Below, in pieces: positions 35,277 through 43,681 of a stretch of 64,000 bases of DNA. Position 1 is the stretch's first letter; the number at the start of each line of letters is the position of its first letter. The stretch is from contig JAEYMU010000043.1 in assembly GCA_023407175.1 (NCBI GenBank), forward strand, positions 152,953-216,952, given 5' to 3'. The notes beneath the pieces were generated by a model. The model saw only the letters and a program-made list of their open reading frames with translations. It made no database searches and had not been told where the DNA came from. The position numbers were made by a program, and so were the translations under genes. The stretch comes from Bacillota bacterium. GTDB lineage: Bacteria; Bacillota_A; Clostridia; Lachnospirales; Lachnospiraceae.

Positions 35277-37036
35277 ACAATTTCAAGAAATGGTTTCAAT
35301 CCATTACCTTTGGTCAAACAAAAAAATACATACAGCTTTCCCTTTGGAATTTCCTGGACAGCTTTGTAGTGACAATTCCCTATGCCATCATGCTTATCGC
35401 CATTTATTTGCTGCTGATTCCTGTTGCCTCTCCCCGGGAGCCTCTCCCGATGAACCAGCTCTGGCTGCTTTGCCTGATTTTACTGTTGCAAACCCTATTG
35501 TATTATTTTATAAGAAAAAAAACCTATATCGATGTTTGCGTCGGTTTTGCCCAAACCAGCAAAACGGCCCGTATCTCTATGGGCGAGCATCTAAGGCAGC
35601 TTCCCATGGGTTTTTTTGGTCGCAGGGATGCAGGTGATCTTTCCACGGTTTTACTAAGAGACTATACCGAGGTAGAAAATCTTGCCTCCGGTCTGATTCC
35701 GCAGATTTCTGTTATTATAGTCCGGTTGGCTCTGTCAATGATCGTCTTATCCGCCTTTGATGCCCGCATGATGCTTGCCGTAATCGCTGTTATTCCGCTG
35801 GCGCTGCCCTTTGCCATCATCAGCTGCCGGAATATGGGCAGGGTAAGTGATAAGCTTCTGAAGACGCAGCAGGAAACCACCTCTAAGATTTTGGAATATG
35901 TAGGCGGAATCCAGACTCTGAAGGCCTTTAACCAGGCCGGAGAACATTTTGAAGCTCTGCGCCGTTCCTTTCATAATCAGCGAAAACATTCTGTCGGAAT
36001 GGAATTGGCAGCCGCACCACTGGGAATGATCGGGCGCTTTGTACTCAGCTGCGGTATCAGCGTAATCATGCTTGTCGGAGTCCTTCTGCTTACACAGGGA
36101 GAGCTTTCCGCTTTTTATTATATTGCCTTTCTGCTTCTCTCCCTGAATATTTATGAACCAATCATGATCCTGTTTTCCTTCCTTGCGGATTTTGCCCGAA
36201 CCAGTCGGTCTGTTACGCGTATCGATGAGTTAAAGGAGGAACACTCCCTTAGGGAACCGGAGCAAGGTCCTTCTCCTAAGAATATGGATATTACATTCCA
36301 CGACGTTTCCTTTTCTTACGGAAATCAGGAGGTCCTTCATCATATCTCCCTCCGGTTTCCTGAAAAAAGCCTGACCGCACTGGTAGGCCCCTCCGGTTCC
36401 GGAAAATCCACTATTACTCGCCTTGCCGCCCGTTTCTGGGATGTAAGCAGCGGAGAAATCATCCTGGGCGGTGTCCCACTTACAAAGCTCCCCTCCAAGG
36501 ATCTGCTGTCAAACATCAGTATGGTGTTCCAGGATGTTTATTTATTCCATGATACGATTGAAGCCAATATCCGCATGGGAAAACCGGAGGCCACTATGGC
36601 AGAAATCCTTGAGGCAGCAAAGGCGGCGGCCTGCCACGACTTTATCAGCTCTCTTCCGGAGGGGTATCAGACTATCGTAGGAGAAGGCGGCTCCACTCTG
36701 TCAGGGGGCGAAAAGCAGCGCATTTCCATTGCCCGCGCACTTTTAAAGGATGCTCCCATCGTATTGCTTGATGAAGCCACGGCCTCTCTTGATCCGGAAA
36801 ATGAAGTCCTGATTCAGCAGGCCATCAACAGCCTTGTATCAGAAAAAACTGTAATTGTAATTGCACACAGACTTCAATCCATCTGCAATGCCGACCAAAT
36901 TATTGTACTGGAAGATGGCACGGTAAAAGAAGCCGGAATTCATGAGACCTTGCTGGAGCAAAAAGGTCTTTACGCAAGGCTTTGGAACGAACAGTGCCAG
37001 GCCGGCAACTGGCAGATTAATATACCTCAACAGTAG
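35273..37036 (+). CDS. ABC transporter permease/ATPase, subunit B of pair 4
   Basis: 587 residues. B-type coupling region 'LPMGFFGRRDAGDLSTV', Walker A 'GPSGSGKST', Q-loop 'ISMVFQDVYLF', signature 'LSGGEKQR', Walker B 'IVLLDEATA', D-loop 'LDPENE'. Start coupled to subunit A through ATGA. The operon ends in a strong terminator at 37047. Nothing in the sequence suggests a degenerate ATP site. Confidence 0.9.
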   Translation: MNNFKKWFQSITFGQTKKYIQLSLWNFLDSFVVTIPYAIMLIAIYLLLIPVASPREPLPMNQLWLLCLILLLQTLLYYFIRKKTYIDVCVGFAQTSKTARISMGEHLRQLPMGFFGRRDAGDLSTVLLRDYTEVENLASGLIPQISVIIVRLALSMIVLSAFDARMMLAVIAVIPLALPFAIISCRNMGRVSDKLLKTQQETTSKILEYVGGIQTLKAFNQAGEHFEALRRSFHNQRKHSVGMELAAAPLGMIGRFVLSCGISVIMLVGVLLLTQGELSAFYYIAFLLLSLNIYEPIMILFSFLADFARTSRSVTRIDELKEEHSLREPEQGPSPKNMDITFHDVSFSYGNQEVLHHISLRFPEKSLTALVGPSGSGKSTITRLAARFWDVSSGEIILGGVPLTKLPSKDLLSNISMVFQDVYLFHDTIEANIRMGKPEATMAEILEAAKAAACHDFISSLPEGYQTIVGEGGSTLSGGEKQRISIARALLKDAPIVLLDEATASLDPENEVLIQQAINSLVSEKTVIVIAHRLQSICNADQIIVLEDGTVKEAGIHETLLEQKGLYARLWNEQCQAGNWQINIPQQ

Positions 37037-37046
37037 CTTCCAGTCA

Positions 37047-37090
37047 AAAAGCGGAAGCTTGCACTTAACACAAGCTTCCGCTTTTATTTT
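37047..37090 (+). terminator. Rho-independent terminator of ABC pair 4
   Basis: Stem 37047-37061 with 37071-37085 (core GCGGAAGCTTG/CAAGCTTCCGC), nine-base loop, followed by TTTTATTTT. The A-rich 5' flank also allows partial termination from the other side. Confidence 0.9.
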
Positions 37091-37137
37091 CATAGATAAT
37101 GTACTGCTCTTTAGCCGTAACCTTCAAGCATGCAGCA

Positions 37138-37809
37138 CTAGCTTGAATAGCTCTCCAATAAGGAATACAGCTCCTCCTTATTATTCACATAGATACCCTT
37201 GCTTAATGCAATCCGGTCGTCTTCCGGCAGATTCTTTGCTTCAATCTGAGTATACTGGAAGATGCTCTTTAAATCACTGTTATATACGACGACATAGCCA
37301 TCCTTTACAGCCACATAATAACGGCAGGGAATAAAATCTTCATTATAGGTCTTTTTTATAATGATTTCATCCTCCGAAAAATATATCAGCTCGTAGGAAA
37401 TCAATCCCTTATTATATTCGGAAAGAGGCATGTCATCCATATAATTCGATAAATAAGTGACAATCTCCTCCCTGGTCAGCCCGACAAGATCGGCGGGAGG
37501 ATTTAACTCCTGAGTATCGAGAGTATCTGTTTTCATATCATATATCTCAAGCGTATATTTGGTCTCCGGCTTTACTGTGATATCGTTTTCCAGTACCGAT
37601 ACACTATCCTGCGTATTATCATCCTCTGCTGCTTCGGTCGGCTGGGGCTGCGTATCCTCTGCCAATGCATACAGCTGATCCTTATGCTCAATCGCCCGTT
37701 TATTAAATTCATCTAGCGCATGCATATAGCTTAAATAATAGCATGCACTGAACATCACACATAATAATGCAAAACTTAAGAGATAAATGGATGCCTTTTT
37801 CAGCTTCAT
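37138..37809 (-). CDS. BofC-like membrane-anchored protein
   Basis: 223 residues: an N-terminal membrane anchor (about 7-27), an acidic Gln/Thr-rich linker, then a ~130-residue extracytoplasmic domain. The C-terminal region ('ELIYFSEDEIIIKKTY', 'YYVAVKDGYVVVYNSD', 'LPEDDRIALSKGIYVNN') looks like the BofC C-terminal domain. In Bacillus, BofC inhibits SpoIVB signalling in the intermembrane space of the sporangium. SD AGGAG precedes the ATG. Assignment is by overall pattern; the N-terminal half does not align obviously. Confidence 0.6.
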   Translation of the reverse strand: MKLKKASIYLLSFALLCVMFSACYYLSYMHALDEFNKRAIEHKDQLYALAEDTQPQPTEAAEDDNTQDSVSVLENDITVKPETKYTLEIYDMKTDTLDTQELNPPADLVGLTREEIVTYLSNYMDDMPLSEYNKGLISYELIYFSEDEIIIKKTYNEDFIPCRYYVAVKDGYVVVYNSDLKSIFQYTQIEAKNLPEDDRIALSKGIYVNNKEELYSLLESYSS

Positions 37810-37891
37810 TTCGAAACCACTCCTTTGGCATCATTATCTCCAATATTTACTTATTTATACATTCCTGGTAAGATTCGCACAAAACTTTCGT

Positions 37892-39580
37892 CTACAATAA
37901 ATGCAGCTTCTTTAAAATCCGGATTGCCACTGCGCCTCCCGGAACAAAAGCAAGCTCACGCTCCTCCACTCCTCTTAAGAAAACAAGCAGTACCAGATAT
38001 ACGATAACGCCTACCAGAATTGCGAGCAGCGTGGAAAGCCCATTGCTGTGTACCAGCGCCATAAAGCCCTGATAGGAAAAATATGCTGCCGCACCCATAA
38101 TGATAGAGCATATGGTCGGAATGAGGAAGGTTTTTAAAAGCTCCTGCCGGTAGTTTAAGCTTCTTTCAATGGACACCCAGTTTAAGATACATACCACCAG
38201 TGCAAAGCTCACATTACCGATTACCAGTGCATAGGTGCTTAGCGGTGAAAACTTAAGCAGCAATACCACCAATACAATATGAAGTCCCAGCGAAACAGCC
38301 GAGTTGATTACAGGTGTCTTCAATTGATTAATGCCCTGCAATACAGCCGAAGAGAGTGTTGACAGCGCAAAAAATACAATCGCCGTACTCCCGATACGCA
38401 GCAGATTGGCAGGAAGCGCCCGGGAATCTCCGAAAATCAGCTGCAGGATGGGGGATGCCAAAACTCCCATACCAACTGCGGAGGGTATGGCTATAATCAT
38501 ATTGAATTTAATTGCAGTATGCACCTTCCTCTGGATATCCTCCTTCATGCCCTTGCTGAAGGAAGCTGCTATGGTGGTTATAATAGCCGCCGCAATCGCT
38601 GTGGCAATTGCCACAGGTACATTGGAAAGCAGCTTGTATTTACCGCTATAAATTCCGATAAGGGCATTACGGTAGTCCTCAGTATATAAATCCGAAATAT
38701 TAACACCATAGCCCCCGGCCTGCAAGGCAATAAAATCAGTGACAGAAAGCTTTCTGTCATTCATAATCTGGTTGAACAGAATACTGTCAATCATTCCGCT
38801 GATCTGGTATACCGTCTGGCTTAAAATAATCGGCAGAGTTGTAATAATTAATAACTTAAAAATATCCTGGTAGGATTCCCTGTTTTCATCCGAATCCCGC
38901 CGCATCTGCTTCCTCCAGTACGGCCTGTAGATGCTGAATACAAACAACAAAAACAAAAGCCCCATCAAGGCACCTGCCAGGGTACCCAGGGTACCTCCCG
39001 CCGCACCATAGGAAGCAACATTGATGCTGGCGCTGAAATTCCTTACCAGTATATATGCGGCAGCAATGCTGACACCGGCATTGATCAGCTGTTCCAGCAC
39101 CTGGGAAATAGCCGTAGGAATCATGGTATTCTTACCCTGGAAAAAGCCTCGGAGCACTCCCATGATAGCAAAAATAAATATGGTCGGGGCCAGTACCCGT
39201 AGCGGCAGTGCAATGTTACCACTGTCATAAAAGGTAGCAAAAAAATCAGCTCCGGCAAATATAATAAGAAATGCAAGAAAACCAACCGCCATAGAAAAAG
39301 CCATTGCGCACTTGAAGATACGATAGGCATTTCTATATTCTCCGTTGCTTCGCTTAATTGCTACCAGCTTGGATACCGCCATCGGCAAGCTGTAAGAGGA
39401 CAGGATGAGTGCTATATTATAGATTTCAAAGGTATTCTGATAGACACCTGTTCCTTCATCTCCAATAATATTAATTAACGGTATCCGGTACAGCAGACCA
39501 ATCATTCTCACAAGCAGAGAGGTGGCTGCCAATATGCTGCCCTGTACCAGAAAACTGTTTCCATTCTTTTTTGCTGCCAT
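37892..39580 (-). CDS. SpoVB/MurJ-like polysaccharide flippase (MOP superfamily)
   Basis: About 562 residues with some 14 membrane segments. The N-terminal 'GSILAATSLLVRMIGLLYRIPLINIIGDEGTGVYQ' region and 'YSLPMAVSKLVA' are typical of the stage V sporulation protein B / polysaccharide transporter group. Members flip lipid-linked cell-wall or spore-cortex precursors. The ATG at 39580 has SD AAAGGAG; the longer frame to 39619 has none. Downstream of the DUF3048 lipoprotein gene on the same strand, next to a BofC-like gene, which supports an envelope or spore role. Confidence 0.85.
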   Translation of the reverse strand: MAAKKNGNSFLVQGSILAATSLLVRMIGLLYRIPLINIIGDEGTGVYQNTFEIYNIALILSSYSLPMAVSKLVAIKRSNGEYRNAYRIFKCAMAFSMAVGFLAFLIIFAGADFFATFYDSGNIALPLRVLAPTIFIFAIMGVLRGFFQGKNTMIPTAISQVLEQLINAGVSIAAAYILVRNFSASINVASYGAAGGTLGTLAGALMGLLFLLFVFSIYRPYWRKQMRRDSDENRESYQDIFKLLIITTLPIILSQTVYQISGMIDSILFNQIMNDRKLSVTDFIALQAGGYGVNISDLYTEDYRNALIGIYSGKYKLLSNVPVAIATAIAAAIITTIAASFSKGMKEDIQRKVHTAIKFNMIIAIPSAVGMGVLASPILQLIFGDSRALPANLLRIGSTAIVFFALSTLSSAVLQGINQLKTPVINSAVSLGLHIVLVVLLLKFSPLSTYALVIGNVSFALVVCILNWVSIERSLNYRQELLKTFLIPTICSIIMGAAAYFSYQGFMALVHSNGLSTLLAILVGVIVYLVLLVFLRGVEERELAFVPGGAVAIRILKKLHLL

Positions 39581-39637
39581 AAAAACTCCTTTAATTACAG
39601 GCAAGGAAGGACCCTTCACCTGTTTATCTTAAGCATT

Positions 39638-40744
39638 TTACCTGATTACGACATCCTCCGTACGGTCCTTCGGAAACAGGGTGATATAGGTTTTTCCCGG
39701 ATTAATGGTAAGCTCATTCCCTGAGGCATCATAATATCTCATAAAGCTGTCGGCCTCCTTCTTCTTCCAGGTAATCGGCACACCCATTCCATTCGAGATA
39801 TAGTAGCCGGAACCGCTCGCATTCTCCAAATCCATGGTCTGGTAGCCCTTTTTATCAATATTCCATTCCTTTACAAACTGTATGATGATGTTTTTAAAGG
39901 TCAGCTGTTTTCCGGTTAAAGAGTCAACATGGGCTGCTCCAAACTGATAGCGGTAATACAGCTTGTCCTCGGAATTATACTCAAAATACGGTGAAGTGTA
40001 GGCCGAAAAATCAATGGTAACCTTTGCTGCTGAGGACCCCCCCGCCAAATCGGTATCCGCCTCATAGAAGGTATAATGAGGCTTATACCCTTCGGGATAC
40101 TGTGTTTCAAAGCCTTTTTTTGCTATGACCTTCTGTATTCCCTCCAGGGTGGCAAATGCATTGTGTGGTGCCTTAATGGACTTATCCCTATAGAAGGCCG
40201 CGGCCCCGCTGCCTGAATTACCGTCAAACTCATCAATACCCAGCGCAGTAATCTTGCTTCTGGCATATTTGGTCTCACCGTAATGGATAAAGATCGCATC
40301 ATATTCATCTGCAATACTTACAAAATAATGCCTGGCACTTCTGGCCGAACCGATTTTATCACCGCTGTAATTCTCTCCGATGCCCATAAATCTGGTGATG
40401 CCGCCCTCGGCAAGGCATTCATATACAATATCCGCCTGACCAATTCCCCACTGGTTTGATACCAGCTTAAAATTATTAAACATAAAAGCATAGGGACGCT
40501 TTGTACCGGTTTCCACCGGAACCCACAAGCCGGTCAAATAGCTTCGCATTTCACCCTCATGGCTTGCCCCCTCCGTTGGTGTGGGTGTCACATTCTCCGT
40601 ATTCCCTGACGGTAAGGATACCTCCGGGATACCCGAATTATTTGCGTCCTCATTGTCATTATCTTTTTCTTTTTTATTACAGCCGGTCATCATAAACACG
40701 ATAAGCAGTAATAAAATCAAACATGTTCGTCTGTTTACTCTCAA
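39638..40744 (-). CDS. DUF3048 (YerB-like) lipoprotein
   Basis: About 368 residues. Lipoprotein signal: basic residues, hydrophobic stretch, lipobox MMTG-C, then an Asn/Asp/Thr-rich linker. The globular part matches DUF3048: 'RPYAFMFNNF', 'GQADIVYECLAEGGITR', 'IGSARSARHYFV', 'HYGETKYA', and a C-terminal 'GKTYITLFPKD'. Function of the family is unknown. I favour a TTG start at 40744, seven bases after GGAGGG; the in-frame ATG at 40759 lies within that SD. It may be co-transcribed with ybeY 35 bases upstream. Confidence 0.85.
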   Translation of the reverse strand: MRVNRRTCLILLLLIVFMMTGCNKKEKDNDNEDANNSGIPEVSLPSGNTENVTPTPTEGASHEGEMRSYLTGLWVPVETGTKRPYAFMFNNFKLVSNQWGIGQADIVYECLAEGGITRFMGIGENYSGDKIGSARSARHYFVSIADEYDAIFIHYGETKYARSKITALGIDEFDGNSGSGAAAFYRDKSIKAPHNAFATLEGIQKVIAKKGFETQYPEGYKPHYTFYEADTDLAGGSSAAKVTIDFSAYTSPYFEYNSEDKLYYRYQFGAAHVDSLTGKQLTFKNIIIQFVKEWNIDKKGYQTMDLENASGSGYYISNGMGVPITWKKKEADSFMRYYDASGNELTINPGKTYITLFPKDRTEDVVIR

Positions 40745-40780
40745 GGTATGTCCCTCCATGCATGAAATTATCTATTGTAT

Positions 40781-41278
40781 CTATCTTAAGATTTGGAGCC
40801 TTTTCAGAACCTCCTCCTGTTTTTCTTCCATCATCACCCGGTCCTTGTCCCCCATATGGTCATATCCAAACAGATGAAACATACTGTGAGCCGTCAAAAA
40901 TGCAATCTCCCGCTCCAGAGAATGACCGTACTGTTCGGCCTGGGCCTTCGCCCGGTCAACGGATATTACAATATCGCCAAGGAGCAGCTCTCCGGTCTCC
41001 GGATGAAAGCAGCCGGCAATATCCTCCTCCAGCTGAGAGAAATCTCCCGGTTGTTCATATGCAAGGAGCGGAAAGGACAAAACATCCGTAGGCTTGTCAA
41101 TTCCCCGGTACTCCTGATTCATCTGCCTGATATTCACATCATCCGTAAATAATATGCTTACCTCTGCCTCGTAGGGACATTCCTCATAGTCAAGACAGGC
41201 CTCCACTACCCTATTTAACAGCGCCTCATAGTCAAAGCCCAATTCCCCGTCCGCTTCATATTCATAATTAATTGTCAT
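40781..41278 (-). CDS. ybeY: Endoribonuclease / rRNA maturation factor YbeY
   Basis: 165 residues. The zinc-site motif H-x3-H-x5-H is visible in 'HSMFHLFGYDH', and the upstream conserved 'DVLSFPL' and 'GDIVIS' are present. YbeY matures the 3' end of 16S rRNA and takes part in ribosome quality control. The ATG at 41278 is preceded by GGAGAT within the repeated 26-bp segment at 41283-41308. Gene order phoH-HD gene-ybeY matches Bacillus (phoH-yqfF-yqfG). Confidence 0.95.
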   Translation of the reverse strand: MTINYEYEADGELGFDYEALLNRVVEACLDYEECPYEAEVSILFTDDVNIRQMNQEYRGIDKPTDVLSFPLLAYEQPGDFSQLEEDIAGCFHPETGELLLGDIVISVDRAKAQAEQYGHSLEREIAFLTAHSMFHLFGYDHMGDKDRVMMEEKQEEVLKRLQILR

Positions 41279-41282
41279 TCGT

Positions 41283-41308
41283 AATCTCCATTCTGACATA
41301 AACCCATG
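41283..41308 (-). repeat. SD-bearing 26-bp repeat, copy 2
   Basis: On the minus strand: CATGGG...CAGAATGGAGATT, 22 of 26 bases identical to 31412-31437. It supplies the SD of ybeY exactly as copy 1 supplies that of the PfkB gene. The two genes are unrelated, so the similarity is not from coding ancestry. Confidence 0.55.
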
Positions 41309-41322
41309 CATAAGTATTATTA

Positions 41323-42636
41323 TTACTCTTTTCCCGCTCCGCTAAACTCTGCCTGATAGAATTCCTTCAAAATTTTATAATCCTTCAGGGAAATGCCTGC
41401 ACAGTCAAAGGTACCCTTATTCAATCGCATCTGAAAGATGTTTTCTATAATTTTATCCGACGTAAATTTATGATCCTCGGTCTTCTCAATATATTCAAGG
41501 GTCGAAACCACATTGTCGGAAAGCATTACAATTGCCGCCTCCACAGAGCTCGGTTTCTCGTACTTAATATTATGCTCCCGTAAAATAGCGGTAAGCTCTC
41601 TTGGAAATGCATACTCTCCGGCAAGCTTAATTCCTTCCTCAATATAATTTTTGCCGTTTATTCTGCCGATCTCGTGATACAGTCCCCCTGCCTCTGCCAA
41701 CAGCTCGTCCGCCCCAATTTCCCTTGCCGCCCGACTGGACAGTCCGCCGATTTTAAGGGCATGTTCATACAAACCTTCTGAGAATTCCTTCAGCTTCTTC
41801 AACAGCAGATTATCCTTGTCACAGAGAATCTCATAGCTTGTCCGGGCAGTTAAATCCTGCTCCCCTTTGCTTAGGGAAATATCCTCTTCCTTTATGTAAT
41901 ATGATGTATCCGTCTGCGGCGCTGCCTCACCCGCAGCCCCCAGCTCCGGTTGATTTGACTTATTATAAATAAATGAAACTCCAAAGGCAACCACAAGTAC
42001 CGCAAAGATACTCAACAGGGAATACAGATAATTATAATCCGTTATTTTCTCAAAGGCAAAATTACTGATCGCACAGGCAAGAGTAACATTAACTGACAGG
42101 ATAATGATTACTGCATAAAAAAACGTGGTTTTCTCCTTCAGGGCACCGGCCAGCAGGCTAAGCAGAATACAAATAATCAATATCTGTATCATCGTCTGCA
42201 AATGCACTACCATGAGTATTCCAAGAATAAACACAAGATTAAAATTAAAAAGGAGTCCCAGCTTATTGTCAAGGAGCATGGCAATAACCAGTCCTCCGAG
42301 CATCCAGAAATTTAATACCCCCGGCTCCGGAACAAAAAGCAGCAGACCGATGGATACCAGATATCCCAGAACAATGATTGCTCCCGCATACCTTTTTTTC
42401 AGGACCTCTTCCGCATAAATATGGATATAGAAGGTTACGGCTCCGGTTAAGATTAAAGTAACAACACCGGTTTTTGCAACCAGAATAACGGCTTCCTGGC
42501 AGATAATCCCCTGCAGGATAGCCACAAAGGTTGCCGATAGGGGGAGCAATGACAGCATAAGGGGAAACTTAAGATTGATTCCCGTTTCTTCGCAGGCTTT
42601 CTGCGCATCGGTAATGGTATTACGCTTTTCCTTCAT
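41323..42636 (-). CDS. PgpH/YqfF-like membrane protein with degenerate HD domain
   Basis: 437 residues: about seven membrane helices in the first ~230, then a cytoplasmic HD-like domain. Position between phoH and ybeY is that of PgpH (YqfF), the cyclic di-AMP phosphodiesterase. It differs in two ways. The large extracellular 7TMR-HDED domain of PgpH is absent, so the protein is little more than half the usual length. Several metal ligands are changed: the HD pair is His-Glu ('GGLYHEIGR'), and the later His-His region reads 'REHNIKYEKPSS' with the intervening 'NPHD'-type segment missing. Conserved 'EAAIVMLSDNV' remains. It probably binds but may not cleave c-di-AMP; this is inference. Confidence 0.8.
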   Translation of the reverse strand: MKEKRNTITDAQKACEETGINLKFPLMLSLLPLSATFVAILQGIICQEAVILVAKTGVVTLILTGAVTFYIHIYAEEVLKKRYAGAIIVLGYLVSIGLLLFVPEPGVLNFWMLGGLVIAMLLDNKLGLLFNFNLVFILGILMVVHLQTMIQILIICILLSLLAGALKEKTTFFYAVIIILSVNVTLACAISNFAFEKITDYNYLYSLLSIFAVLVVAFGVSFIYNKSNQPELGAAGEAAPQTDTSYYIKEEDISLSKGEQDLTARTSYEILCDKDNLLLKKLKEFSEGLYEHALKIGGLSSRAAREIGADELLAEAGGLYHEIGRINGKNYIEEGIKLAGEYAFPRELTAILREHNIKYEKPSSVEAAIVMLSDNVVSTLEYIEKTEDHKFTSDKIIENIFQMRLNKGTFDCAGISLKDYKILKEFYQAEFSGAGKE

Positions 42637-43681
42637 CCCGGTTTCCTCTGATCTTCTCCGATTTATAGTTCAGCTTTCTAAGCTTTTTCTGTTTACCTTG
42701 ATCCTGGCCCTTATGGTCATGCTTTTGCCTTTCTTCATAAGCATCATAAGCCTTTACAATTTTCTGTACCAGGGGATGCCTAACCACATCCTGGCTGGTC
42801 AGATAGGAAAAGCCGATATCCTCAATTTTACTTAAGACCTTAAGCGAAACCTCAAGACCTGATCTGGTTCCTCCCGGCAGGTCCTTCTGGGTCAGGTCAC
42901 CGGTAATGACTACCTTGGAGCCAAAACCTATTCTGGTAAGAAACATCTTCATCTGCGCCGGAGTCGTGTTCTGTGCTTCATCCAGTATGATAAAGGCATT
43001 CTCCAGAGTTCTTCCCCTCATATAAGCAAGGGGCGCCACCTCAATCAGCCCCTTCTCCGTATTCTTAATATAACCCTCCGGTCCCATAATCTGATACAAC
43101 GCATCATAGAGGGGGCGCAGATACGGGTCTACCTTACTTTGCAGATCTCCCGGCAAAAATCCCAGCTTCTCTCCCGCTTCGATTGCAGGACGGGTCAGAA
43201 TAATTTTACTTACCTCATCATTTTTAAAGGCAGTGATCGCCATTGCCATAGCCAGATAGGTCTTACCGGTTCCGGCCGGTCCTACCCCAAACACAATCAT
43301 TTTTTTGCGTATCTGGTCCACATAGGTTTTTTGCCCGATGGTCTTTGGCTTAATCGGTTTGCCGTTAATGGTATGACAGATCAAATCCTTATCTATCTCT
43401 ACAATCTCCCTCTCCTTATTCTCATGGCAGAGTGATATTGCATAATTAACATTCTGCTCCGTTATCTGATTGCCGCGTCTGGAAAGCTCCAGAAGCTGTA
43501 TAAATACACTCTTTGCCCGTGCGACATCCTCAGCTGCTCCAACCACCTTGACCTCGCCGTTTCTTGCAATAATTGTTACATGAAAGGCACGCTCAATGAT
43601 CTTCGCATAGGCATCAAAGCCGCCAAATACATTTTTTTCATGCTCTGCAGGTATGTCAATGATTGTCTCCGTTATGCTCAT
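42620..43681 (-). CDS. phoH: PhoH-family ATPase
   Basis: About 353 residues from the ATG at 43681. An N-terminal KH-like region ('AKIIERAFHVTIIARNGEVKV') precedes a P-loop helicase-like ATPase: Walker A 'GPAGTGKTYLA', Walker B 'FIILDEAQNTTP', 'GDLTQKDLPGG' sensor. PhoH proteins are RNA-associated ATPases linked by operon to YbeY. It overlaps both neighbours (yqfD upstream, HD gene downstream). The SD GGAGGA lies some 13 bases before the ATG, farther than usual. A short basic tail ends the protein. Confidence 0.9.
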   Translation of the reverse strand: MSITETIIDIPAEHEKNVFGGFDAYAKIIERAFHVTIIARNGEVKVVGAAEDVARAKSVFIQLLELSRRGNQITEQNVNYAISLCHENKEREIVEIDKDLICHTINGKPIKPKTIGQKTYVDQIRKKMIVFGVGPAGTGKTYLAMAMAITAFKNDEVSKIILTRPAIEAGEKLGFLPGDLQSKVDPYLRPLYDALYQIMGPEGYIKNTEKGLIEVAPLAYMRGRTLENAFIILDEAQNTTPAQMKMFLTRIGFGSKVVITGDLTQKDLPGGTRSGLEVSLKVLSKIEDIGFSYLTSQDVVRHPLVQKIVKAYDAYEERQKHDHKGQDQGKQKKLRKLNYKSEKIRGNRDEGKA

